Source of the DNA: Leeuwenhoekiella sp044542075 | Lineage (GTDB): Bacteria; Bacteroidota; Bacteroidia; Flavobacteriales; Flavobacteriaceae | Length of the DNA stretch: 64,000 nt | NCBI RefSeq assembly: GCF_044542075.1 | Contig: NZ_JBITTU010000001.1 | Span: 186,001-250,000, forward strand | Reading direction: 5' to 3' | Shown here: in pieces, positions 33,773 through 41,568 of the stretch | Position numbering within the stretch: the stretch's first letter is position 1 | Layout: each line of letters starts with the position of its first letter | Program-made: the position numbers and the translations under genes | Notes under the pieces: model-generated | The model's database searches: none | The model's input: the letters and a program-made list of their open reading frames with translations, nothing else | Told to the model about the DNA's origin: nothing

Positions 33773-34609
33773 TTATCCTCTACCACCGGGACCATTACGT
33801 CTCCCGTTTCCAAAACGCTCTGCCATTTCCTTAGTTTTCTCTGCGACTATCTTTTCATATTCTAACCTTGAAACTTTATCTCCCTTTTTAGGAACATCAA
33901 TTTCGATACCCTCTTTAGGGTTAATTACGATTTTATTACAAAGAATTACGGTGCGGCCCGCTGTAACTTCTAGTACGAGACCGGGAAGACCCCAGAATTC
34001 ATCAGGACCTTGACTTACCGGTATTTGAGGTGTATACCAGACTGTAATTAATTCTTCGGTAGGCTTTGAAGATTCTTCTTTATTCTCATCACCGCCACGT
34101 CTGGGGCGCATTGCTTCCCAAGGATTTTCATCTATTTTTCGTATCGCAGTGGCTTTAAATGCTGCATATTGCCCTATCATTTTACTCTCTTTCTCAAGTT
34201 TCCAATCTAATTTTGACAGCGTATCTTTTACAAGAAATTTTTTACCCATCAAATCATTCTCGCGAGCATAGACATTGTCTGCTACATTTTTATAAACGCC
34301 CCCTTGTGAGAAACCACCACCAAAACGCATACCGCCACCACCCGCACCCGGGGTTTCTAATTTTTCTACCTCTTCATAGATAGACTCGTCTTTTGTAAAA
34401 GTCAGGGTAAAGGTTTTTTCTAATCTACTTTTAATACGTTCTGCAAACTGCTTTTTTTGTTGTTCACTAATTTCACGACCTCCAAAACCTTCCATATCAA
34501 AAGAAGTTTTGGATTGATAGGTAGCTATACCTCCATCAAATGTCTGTGCGCTAAGTGCAGTAGTTAAAATACTAAAGATAAAAGCGAGAACTAAAGATTG
34601 AATTTTCAT
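33773..34609 (-). CDS. GLPGLI family secreted protein
   Basis: This 278-residue protein has signal peptide MKIQSLVLAFIFSILTTALSAQ. The family-naming motif appears as FWGLPGLVLEV near residue 207, preceded by VWYTPQIPVSQGP. A Gly-rich stretch (GAGGGGMRFGGGFSQGG) lies near residue 90, and the C terminus is Arg/Gly-rich. The function of GLPGLI proteins is unknown. It lies 45 bp upstream of the barrel gene and is a paralog of the next gene. Confidence 0.88.
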   Translation of the reverse strand: MKIQSLVLAFIFSILTTALSAQTFDGGIATYQSKTSFDMEGFGGREISEQQKKQFAERIKSRLEKTFTLTFTKDESIYEEVEKLETPGAGGGGMRFGGGFSQGGVYKNVADNVYARENDLMGKKFLVKDTLSKLDWKLEKESKMIGQYAAFKATAIRKIDENPWEAMRPRRGGDENKEESSKPTEELITVWYTPQIPVSQGPDEFWGLPGLVLEVTAGRTVILCNKIVINPKEGIEIDVPKKGDKVSRLEYEKIVAEKTKEMAERFGNGRRNGPGGRG

Positions 34610-34674
34610 AAGTCATATGGTTTATCGCTCTTTGACATTTTAAATTCTGAAAGGTTTAAAGTGATTAGTAAAAA

Positions 34675-35496
34675 TCATCCTCCTATTTTGATAGTAAAAC
34701 TTTTACCATCTCCCTTATTGCTGCTATTACGCTCTAACCATTCTTCCATCTTTTCTTTTTCGATGGCTTTAAGGCTGGCTTCGTCTACGATTTTTCCACC
34801 TACGGGAGCTTTTATTTCAATTTTCTTTTCAGGATTAAGTACAATCTGGGTACATAAAATGCTTTGTTTACCATCTTGAACTTCTAAAATCAAGCCTGGT
34901 AAACCCCAGTTCATATCTGGCCCATGACTTACGGGAATTTGAGGCGTGTACCAGACAGTAATGGTTTTGGCAAACGAAGTATCAACTGTTTTCATAGAGT
35001 CTGAAGCAAAGGTTTGAGTGTTTACCATTTCAGTGCGCGTGGCTTTAAAGCAGGTATAATCACCTATTGATTTGCGCTCTCTTTCCAGTTTCCAGTCTGG
35101 CTTAGCAAGTGAATCCTGAACCAGAAATATTTTACCCAGCACATCTTCCTGCCGCTGGTAATTTTGAGTTGCAGTATTTGAGTACAAAACAGTTTGACTT
35201 TGATTTACTTTTATTTGTAATCCGCTAGTATTTCCTATGTTTGGAGTTGCCAGCTTCTCATCTTCTTTGTATAAGGATTCGTTTTGATTGAAGGTGAGCG
35301 TGTACGTTTTTTCAAATTGTTTTTTGAGCTGCTCTGCGATTTGCTTTTGCATCGCATCATTCATATTTTTCCCGCTCATTTTAAGATCTACCTGACGTCT
35401 ACTTTTATACGTTGCCACGCCTTGAAAATTCTGAGCCTGTACTGCTTCCGCGAATGCGAGAAAAAAAGCCATAATTGAAACTATTTTAATTATCAT
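34675..35496 (-). CDS. GLPGLI family secreted protein
   Basis: This 273-residue protein has signal peptide MIIKIVSIMAFFLAFAEAVQAQ and NWGLPGLILEVQDGK near residue 200. It is related to the neighbouring GLPGLI protein over its whole length (both carry VWYTPQIPVS and LVQDSL/LVKDTL). The ATG at 35496 gives the signal peptide; an earlier ATG would add 14 residues. It is the first gene of the GLPGLI-GLPGLI-barrel unit and is divergent from the histidine kinase gene, with the GTTAAC array between them. Confidence 0.88.
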   Translation of the reverse strand: MIIKIVSIMAFFLAFAEAVQAQNFQGVATYKSRRQVDLKMSGKNMNDAMQKQIAEQLKKQFEKTYTLTFNQNESLYKEDEKLATPNIGNTSGLQIKVNQSQTVLYSNTATQNYQRQEDVLGKIFLVQDSLAKPDWKLERERKSIGDYTCFKATRTEMVNTQTFASDSMKTVDTSFAKTITVWYTPQIPVSHGPDMNWGLPGLILEVQDGKQSILCTQIVLNPEKKIEIKAPVGGKIVDEASLKAIEKEKMEEWLERNSSNKGDGKSFTIKIGG

Positions 35497-35555
35497 GTCT
35501 GTTTGATATTTGATTGATTCTGAAACAAAGATGGGCAACTGTATAAACTAAAACC

Positions 35556-35581
35556 GTTAACCAGTGTTAACGTCTGTTAAC
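35556..35581. promoter_or_regulatory. Triple GTTAAC array between GLPGLI gene and histidine kinase gene
   Basis: Three identical GTTAAC hexamers start at 35556, 35566 and 35576, exactly 10 bp apart, so all face the same side of the helix. This is the geometry of an OmpR-family binding site. It lies in the 125-bp divergent region; the OmpR-type regulator encoded at 37135-37818 is the likely binder. Confidence 0.6.
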
Positions 35582-35609
35582 CGAAAAACCTGCTGTCATA
35601 TTTTCGATC

Positions 35610-35617
35610 TATTTTTG
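35610..35617 (+). promoter_or_regulatory. -7 element of the histidine kinase gene
   Basis: TATTTTTG matches TAnnTTTG fully and ends only 4 bp before the ATG at 35622, so transcription would start at or next to the start codon, giving a leaderless or nearly leaderless mRNA. There is no -33 TTG; the GTTAAC array occupies the upstream region, as expected for an activator-dependent promoter. Confidence 0.5.
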
Positions 35618-35621
35618 AACT

Positions 35622-37142
35622 ATGCAAAACCGAAAGTATTCTTATCTAATTTATTTTATTGCTGCCGTAATGGGCATTACACTGGCTATACAGATATATT
35701 GGAACTATAAAAACTATCAGTACAGTAGGCAGCAACTCATTAATGAAGTGCAGACAAGCTTAGATAATGCAGTAGATACCTATTACACGATTTTGGCTAA
35801 AGAAAATACCATAGGATTACGCTTTGATAATCAAAATGCAGACAACCCTGTTTTAGAACAAACGATAGATAGTTTGATGCGCAAAATTGACAATAGCAGT
35901 AAAGGATTTAGGGGTATAGATTCTATTGATGCTGGGAAAATTAATAACATCACGGTTTTGAAAGCATCTACAAATGATAGTTTTTTTAAATCACCTGAGA
36001 CTCAAAATATAATTCTTAATAAAAAATTCCGGGATTCTGGACTTCAAATTAAAAGACTCAAAACCGACACCTCGAAAATAAAAAAACGCACACCTTCAGA
36101 ATGGTCGGCTTTTACCTCAAAAATTATCGTATCAATAAAAGAAGATACTATTCAACCCAAAAAAATGGATAGTCTTATAAGACTTGAATTATTAAGAAAA
36201 CAACTTGATATACCGTATGGTGTTTTATTTATTGCTAAAGACAGCACCGCTCAAAGTGTAAACTCGTATTACATAAATAAATCAAATCTCAACACATCTT
36301 CAAATTCAAAACTTTTACCTGACGATAGTAGTTTGCATATCTATTTTTCTAATATTTCATGGATAATTTTAAAGCGGAATCTTTTAGGCATAATGCTTTC
36401 TACACTTTTAGTGAATTTGGTTCTTGTATGTTTAATTTTTTTGCTCAACATAATTAATCGTCAAAAACAACTGGCAGAAGTCAAAAACGACCTCATAAGC
36501 AATATCACTCACGAGTTTAAAACGCCTATCGCTACCATAAGTGTCGCTCTGGAAGGCATCAAAAATTTTAATACTGAAAACGATCCGGTTAAAACCGCTA
36601 GTTATATCAATACTTCGGCTAACCAGCTTAATAAACTCTCAATGATGGTTGAAAAATTACTGGAAACCGCGACTCTTGACAGCAATGATCTTTCGATTAA
36701 TAAGGAAGAAATAAATCTTAACGATTTATTGCAAAGCCTTATACATAAACATCAGACTTTAGCCACAGGAAAGAAATTTAGTTTCAGCCAGATTGATAAA
36801 GATGTAATTTTAGTTGGCGATCCTTTTCATCTCGAGAATGCTTTTAATAACCTGCTGGATAATGCGGTCAAATATGGAGGCGAAAGCATTGATGTAGAGC
36901 TGGAAAATCTATCCTCTAAAATCGTAATACAAATTGCAGATTCTGGTAAAACCTTAAGTAAAGGCAATACAAAGCAAATTTTTGAAAAGTTTTACCGGGT
37001 TCCTACAGGTAATACACACAATGTAAAAGGGTTTGGAATAGGACTGTATTATACTAAGAAAATTATTGAAAAACACGGTGGAATTATAAGTGTTGTTACT
37101 CTACCACAAACTACGTTTAAAATCGAACTTCCCCATGACTAA
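35622..37142 (+). CDS. Sensor histidine kinase
   Basis: This 506-residue kinase has TM1 (about 8-27), a periplasmic sensor of about 215 residues and TM2 (about 247-275). The H-box SNITHEFKTPIAT carries His297, and a complete HATPase domain follows (N-box NAFNNLLDNAVKYGG, G2 GFGIGLYYTKKI). The sensor region matches no family I know. It overlaps the response regulator gene by 8 bp. It probably senses an envelope signal related to the divergent GLPGLI/barrel genes. Confidence 0.93.
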   Translation: MQNRKYSYLIYFIAAVMGITLAIQIYWNYKNYQYSRQQLINEVQTSLDNAVDTYYTILAKENTIGLRFDNQNADNPVLEQTIDSLMRKIDNSSKGFRGIDSIDAGKINNITVLKASTNDSFFKSPETQNIILNKKFRDSGLQIKRLKTDTSKIKKRTPSEWSAFTSKIIVSIKEDTIQPKKMDSLIRLELLRKQLDIPYGVLFIAKDSTAQSVNSYYINKSNLNTSSNSKLLPDDSSLHIYFSNISWIILKRNLLGIMLSTLLVNLVLVCLIFLLNIINRQKQLAEVKNDLISNITHEFKTPIATISVALEGIKNFNTENDPVKTASYINTSANQLNKLSMMVEKLLETATLDSNDLSINKEEINLNDLLQSLIHKHQTLATGKKFSFSQIDKDVILVGDPFHLENAFNNLLDNAVKYGGESIDVELENLSSKIVIQIADSGKTLSKGNTKQIFEKFYRVPTGNTHNVKGFGIGLYYTKKIIEKHGGIISVVTLPQTTFKIELPHD

Positions 37143-37818
37143 AAAAACCTACATCCTCCTCGCTGAAGACGAAGCGGCATTAGGACAAATCGTAAAAGAA
37201 AGTTTAGAAACTCGCGACTTTATAGTGGACTTAGCAGAAGATGGAGAGAAAGCGCTAAAGCTATTCCGTGAGAATACTTATGAAGCCCTGGTTCTTGATG
37301 TGATGATGCCTAAAAAAGATGGCTTTACTTTAGCAAAAGAGATTCGAATAGAAGATGATACTATTCCTATTATTTTTCTAACGGCAAAATCGCAAACCAG
37401 TGATGTAGTAGAAGGTTTTAGTATAGGCGGTAACGATTACCTTAAAAAGCCATTTAGTATGGAAGAGCTAATTATACGTATTCACAATTTGCTACAACGT
37501 AAAACGCTTCAAATTAACACCGATTTACTGGAACTAGGCAGCTACCTGTTTAACTTCCCAAAACAAACGCTACAGTATGAGGACGACGAACTCGTTTTAC
37601 TCACACACCGCGAGGCGCATTTACTTTTTCATCTGGTTAAAAATAAAAACCAGGTGCTTGACCGCAGTCTAATACTTAACAAACTTTGGAACTCTGATGA
37701 TTTCTTTGCCGCTCGTAGTATGGATGTTTTTATCTCTAAACTGCGCAAAAAACTAGCTAAGGACGAAAGCATTCAAATTATTAATGTAAGAGGGTTCGGG
37801 TATAAATTGACATGCTAA
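37135..37818 (+). CDS. OmpR-family response regulator
   Basis: This 227-residue protein has a receiver domain with Glu11/Asp12, phosphoacceptor Asp55, Thr83 and Lys105, followed by a winged-helix DNA-binding domain (LTHREAHLLFHLVKNKN, SMDVFISKLRKKL, INVRGFGYKL). The start at 37135 gives the standard N terminus; the upstream ATG adds 15 residues encoded within the kinase gene. It is likely phosphorylated by the overlapping kinase. The three GTTAAC sites at 35556-35581 are the obvious candidate target. Confidence 0.94.
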   Translation: MTKKTYILLAEDEAALGQIVKESLETRDFIVDLAEDGEKALKLFRENTYEALVLDVMMPKKDGFTLAKEIRIEDDTIPIIFLTAKSQTSDVVEGFSIGGNDYLKKPFSMEELIIRIHNLLQRKTLQINTDLLELGSYLFNFPKQTLQYEDDELVLLTHREAHLLFHLVKNKNQVLDRSLILNKLWNSDDFFAARSMDVFISKLRKKLAKDESIQIINVRGFGYKLTC

Positions 37819-37849
37819 CCGGCAAACTTTTCAATTGATTCATTTTAAA

Positions 37850-37857
37850 TATGTTTG
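37850..37857 (+). promoter_or_regulatory. -7 element before the 37881 gene
   Basis: TATGTTTG is a full TAnnTTTG match. It covers an upstream in-frame ATG (37851), which supports 37881 as the real start. Confidence 0.5.
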
Positions 37858-37880
37858 CTTCTTTTTCGTATTTTTCAACA

Positions 37881-38672
37881 ATGCGTATAATTGCCCTTTT
37901 ATTAATTTTCTTACCACGGCTTACACTCGCTCAGGACCTAGCAGACTTCTATGCAATTCCTCTTAAAATAAGCATTCCACTGGAAGCTGATCAATTTATT
38001 GGGGTTGATGCCTATAAGAACTTGTATTACACTAAAGACAAAACATTATTTAAACAAAGTACTGATAAAACGATTCAATTTAGTGATTTGTTATTGGGCG
38101 ATATAAGCGAAGTTGATTTAACTAATCCGCTGCGTATTACACTATTTTATGCCGAATCAAATACAGCTGTAATTCTCGATAACACGCTTAATGAGATTAC
38201 CCGAATAAAATTTAATGAACTTGAGAATTTTAGAAATGTGAGTCACGCTCGTACTGCTAGTGACCGCAGATTATGGATTTTTAATACAGATTTACAGCGC
38301 CTTGAATTATATGATTATCAAAACAATACATTTAATAGCGATTTTAACCCACAGCCGTACAACGCTTTAATGCTCGCCAGTAATTTTAATACCTGCTGGG
38401 TTCTAACAGACGATTTACTTTACGAGTACAATCAATACGGAAGTTTACTCAATAAACACACTGCGAATGGAGTAGGCCAAATTCAGTATTCAAACGATCT
38501 ATTAATAGGTAAATATGATGGAAAACTTTCAGTTAAAGCAAAATCAAACAATACGTGGATTCCTATTAAAAACCTTCCGGAAGATAGCATTGCATTTTAT
38601 TTGAATGCAGGAATCCTGTATCTTTACCGTTCTGATCTAATCTCAACCTACAAACTAAATCTACCTAAATAA
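37881..38672 (+). CDS. Exported beta-propeller-like protein of unknown function
   Basis: This 263-residue protein has signal peptide MRIIALLLIFLPRLTLAQ and then regularly repeating strands with aromatic residues (NLYYTKDKTLFKQ, RLWIFNTDLQRLELYDYQ, NTCWVLTDDLLYEYNQYG, ILYLYRSDLISTYKLNL) that suggest a WD/NHL-type propeller. I cannot assign a function. It lies 7 bp upstream of the deoxynucleoside kinase gene on the same strand. Confidence 0.7.
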   Translation: MRIIALLLIFLPRLTLAQDLADFYAIPLKISIPLEADQFIGVDAYKNLYYTKDKTLFKQSTDKTIQFSDLLLGDISEVDLTNPLRITLFYAESNTAVILDNTLNEITRIKFNELENFRNVSHARTASDRRLWIFNTDLQRLELYDYQNNTFNSDFNPQPYNALMLASNFNTCWVLTDDLLYEYNQYGSLLNKHTANGVGQIQYSNDLLIGKYDGKLSVKAKSNNTWIPIKNLPEDSIAFYLNAGILYLYRSDLISTYKLNLPK

Positions 38673-38679
38673 CAACAAC

Positions 38680-39294
38680 ATGCACGTAGCCATCGCAGGC
38701 AATATAGGCGCCGGAAAAACAACCCTCACACGACTTCTCGCAAAGCATTTTAACTGGCAAGCTCAGTTTGAAGATGTAGTTGACAACCCGTATCTCGATG
38801 ATTTTTACAATTCTATGGAGCGCTGGTCTTTTAATTTACAGATATACTTTTTAAACAGCCGCTTTAGACAACTCTTAGAAATACGAGACAGCAATACAGA
38901 CATTATACAGGATCGTACGATATATGAAGATGCTTTCATATTTGCACCTAACCTGCATGCAATGGGTTTATTGACAAATAGGGATTTTAATAACTATCGA
39001 TCCTTGTTTGACCTTATGGAAAGTGTTGTCGATCCGCCAGATCTATTAATTTATTTACGCAGTAGCATACCTAATCTAGTAGCTCAAATACATAAGCGTG
39101 GTCGAGATTACGAGAATTCTATATCAATTGACTATTTAAGTAGATTGAATGAGCGCTACGAGGCATGGATTCACGATTATAAAAAAGGAAATCTTTTAAT
39201 CATAGACGTTGACGACATTAACTTTGTTGATAATCCTGAAGATTTAGGAGACATTATAAATAGAATAGATGCAGAATTAAACGGTTTATTTTAA
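38680..39294 (+). CDS. Deoxynucleoside kinase
   Basis: This 204-residue protein of the dNK/dCK-dGK family phosphorylates deoxynucleosides for salvage. The P-loop is GNIGAGKTT (residues 7-15), IIQDRTIYEDAF holds the substrate-binding Asp-Arg-Ser/Thr segment, and KRGRDYENSI is the Arg-rich lid. Specificity (A/G versus C/T) cannot be read with confidence. A nucleoside transporter and thyA lie about 12-14 kb away in the same window. Confidence 0.93.
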   Translation: MHVAIAGNIGAGKTTLTRLLAKHFNWQAQFEDVVDNPYLDDFYNSMERWSFNLQIYFLNSRFRQLLEIRDSNTDIIQDRTIYEDAFIFAPNLHAMGLLTNRDFNNYRSLFDLMESVVDPPDLLIYLRSSIPNLVAQIHKRGRDYENSISIDYLSRLNERYEAWIHDYKKGNLLIIDVDDINFVDNPEDLGDIINRIDAELNGLF

Positions 39295-39313
39295 ACCTAA
39301 AACATCAGAATCT

Positions 39314-40456
39314 TTGAACTATCTAAATGGCTTTCTAGTTATAGCAATACTTATCTTAAGTTGTGATAAACCTGATACCATTGAATTTATAGCACAACCA
39401 AAAGCTCCCATTCTGGGAGCAGACTTGTCGTATGTAAATGAGATTGAAGATTCTGACGCTTATTTTACATCGGCAGGAGATACCATAGACCCGTATGCTT
39501 ATTTTGCAGAAAAAGGCGCTAATATTATACGTCTACGGTTATGGCATAATCCAGAACACTCACCCTATTCTAATTTTGAAGATGTAAAAAGGTCTATTAA
39601 ACGTGCTCACAAAGCCGGCGTAGCTGTGTTGCTTGATTTTCACTATTCAGACTTTTGGGTTGATCCTCAAAAGCAAGAACGCCCTAAAGCCTGGGATACT
39701 ATACTAGACGACCTTACAATGGCTGATAGCGTTTACAACTACACCTTTAAAACGCTGACGAAATTAGCAGATGAGAATCTGGCCCCACAATGGGTTCAGG
39801 TAGGAAATGAAACCAATATTGAAATTCTTCAACCCCTGGACACGGTAAATACAGCTAGCATTAATTGGACACGGAATGCTTTATTACTCAACAGCGGCAT
39901 CAAAGCCGTCAGAGATTTTTCTGATACATTTATTCAACCTGTAAAAATTGTTCTACACATAGCACAGCCCGAAAATGCACTCTATTGGTTTAAAGATGCT
40001 GAAGAAAATGGTGTAAATGATTTTGATATAATCGGATTGTCGTATTATTCTAAATGGTCAACATACCCGCTAAATAAACTTTCTATAGCTATAGATTCCT
40101 TAAGAACCACCTATAAAAAAGAGTTAGTTATTGTTGAGACGGCGTACCCGCACACATTAAATAATATTGATAAAGCCGGTAATATCTTAGGCGAAGATGC
40201 TTTGATTGAAGGCTACCCCGCAACACCAGAAGGTCAGAAAAACTATATGATAAAGCTTACTCGTGAAGTTTTAAAAGTAGGAGGTCTTGGTGTGATTTAC
40301 TGGGAACCCGCCTGGATCAGCTCAACCTCAAAAACGCTTTGGGGTACAGGATCACACTGGGATAATGCCACATTTTTTGATAGTTCAAATTCAAACGAGG
40401 CCTTACCTGCATTTGAATTTTATGATATAAAAAATTATAAGGATTTAAATTATTAA
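39314..40456 (+). CDS. GH53 endo-beta-1,4-galactanase lipoprotein
   Basis: This 380-residue lipoprotein (lipobox LILSC, Cys17) has a GH53 TIM barrel. It shows GADLSYVNEIE at residue 35, RLRLWHNP at 73, DFHYSDFWVDP at 108, acid/base Glu166 in VGNETN and nucleophile Glu275 in IVETAYP. It should cut beta-1,4-galactan (arabinogalactan type I, pectin side chains). The start is TTG, as no ATG precedes the lipoprotein signal. No SusC/SusD pair or other glycosidases are nearby, so it is not in a standard polysaccharide utilisation locus. The stop overlaps the convergent phosphatase gene by 12 bp. Confidence 0.92.
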   Translation: MNYLNGFLVIAILILSCDKPDTIEFIAQPKAPILGADLSYVNEIEDSDAYFTSAGDTIDPYAYFAEKGANIIRLRLWHNPEHSPYSNFEDVKRSIKRAHKAGVAVLLDFHYSDFWVDPQKQERPKAWDTILDDLTMADSVYNYTFKTLTKLADENLAPQWVQVGNETNIEILQPLDTVNTASINWTRNALLLNSGIKAVRDFSDTFIQPVKIVLHIAQPENALYWFKDAEENGVNDFDIIGLSYYSKWSTYPLNKLSIAIDSLRTTYKKELVIVETAYPHTLNNIDKAGNILGEDALIEGYPATPEGQKNYMIKLTREVLKVGGLGVIYWEPAWISSTSKTLWGTGSHWDNATFFDSSNSNEALPAFEFYDIKNYKDLNY

Positions 40457-41473
40457 ATCTAATTCACGCGCATGCTCTTCTGCCGTACTACTATCTTTTA
40501 CTAAAAGTGCAGGTGTAACCTCAAATTTTTCTAATAAGCCTCGTACTCTAAAGGCACGTTTTTCGTGATTTACACTTCGTAAATAAATAGCTTTTATGCG
40601 TTCTGGATATTCTTCAGCGATCTCAATGTAAATATCTGCATCGTGCTCACCGCTATCACCTATTAGAACAAATTGAAGATCTGGGTAAGTCTTTAAAATA
40701 TTTCTAATCTCGTGTTGCTTGTGTGGCTTTTCAGGCTTAGGTGTTCTGTCAAAAGGAGTTCGTAAATCCCGAAGCAAAATAGCTCCTTTAGGAAAATTAT
40801 TTTGTTTAATGAAAGCCTCAAGATAGTGATATAAATTCCATGGACTGTTACTCACATAAAACATAGGATTAGATGCATTGCCAGATTTACCTAAATGTAA
40901 TTTTTTGTAAAAATCTGCTGCACCGTTGAAAGGGGAACGCTTACCTACACCTCTAAAAATGGTGTTTAAAATTACTCTCCATTTTAATAAAGAAGTTACA
41001 CCGGTTTTAAGCATGGTATCGTCAATATCACTAATGACACCATACTCTACCTTTTCTGATGGTATGAGCATCTGAGCAGCAAATCTGTTATCATTATTAA
41101 CCAGACGCTTTTGATTTTCATCATCATAACTTAACTCTAATTGTAACCAGCCCTCATCATTTGTTAAACTTTTTAAATCAGCTATTTTTTCATCTATTTT
41201 AAAATAGCCTTCATTATCTGTCACAGCATAAAGGACTCTATCATCTGGAAGCTTAATTTTTAATCTCGCTTTTGATAACTCGTCACTTCTAAACTGTTTA
41301 TAGGCGTTCTTAAACGCATTTACAAAACCTGTTCTCTCAAGATTAACACCCTCATCTTCAAGAGCTCTACCTAATAAATAGATATGTTCGTTTGTTCCAT
41401 AGCTTTGATACCCATGTATCTGTAATGGATCTTTTTTATGCAAGTGCAATCTTTGTAAAACATCTTTCAACAT
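40445..41473 (-). CDS. App1-family phosphatase (DUF2183)
   Basis: This 342-residue protein has an N-terminal beta region (about 1-135) and a HAD-like catalytic domain. SDIDDTML near residue 149 provides the two catalytic Asp, YVSNSPWNLY follows near 207, and IGDSGEHDADIY near 272 gives the acidic metal site. It is related to yeast App1 phosphatidate phosphatase. The bacterial substrate is not established. Confidence 0.88.
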   Translation of the reverse strand: MLKDVLQRLHLHKKDPLQIHGYQSYGTNEHIYLLGRALEDEGVNLERTGFVNAFKNAYKQFRSDELSKARLKIKLPDDRVLYAVTDNEGYFKIDEKIADLKSLTNDEGWLQLELSYDDENQKRLVNNDNRFAAQMLIPSEKVEYGVISDIDDTMLKTGVTSLLKWRVILNTIFRGVGKRSPFNGAADFYKKLHLGKSGNASNPMFYVSNSPWNLYHYLEAFIKQNNFPKGAILLRDLRTPFDRTPKPEKPHKQHEIRNILKTYPDLQFVLIGDSGEHDADIYIEIAEEYPERIKAIYLRSVNHEKRAFRVRGLLEKFEVTPALLVKDSSTAEEHARELDLII

Positions 41474-41486
41474 AACTTTAAATTAT

Positions 41487-41514
41487 AAAATCCCGGCTGA
41501 CTAGCCGGGATTTT
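41487..41514. terminator. Terminator downstream of the membrane pyrophosphatase gene
   Basis: AAAATCCCGGCT and AGCCGGGATTTT form a perfect 12-bp stem with a GACT loop (41487-41498 / 41503-41514). It lies 55 bp past the hppA stop and 14 bp before the next same-strand gene start. Confidence 0.85.
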
Positions 41515-41568
41515 AATGGTAAAGTTGTCTTAAGGATTCGTTATAATTTAATGCTCAATTTGTTGAGC

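Noticed and set aside
35556..35581. GTTAAC boxes considered as simple AT-rich coincidence.
   Set aside because: One hexamer could be chance, but three identical ones at exact 10-bp spacing beside an OmpR-type system are not easily explained that way, so the observation was kept as a finding.
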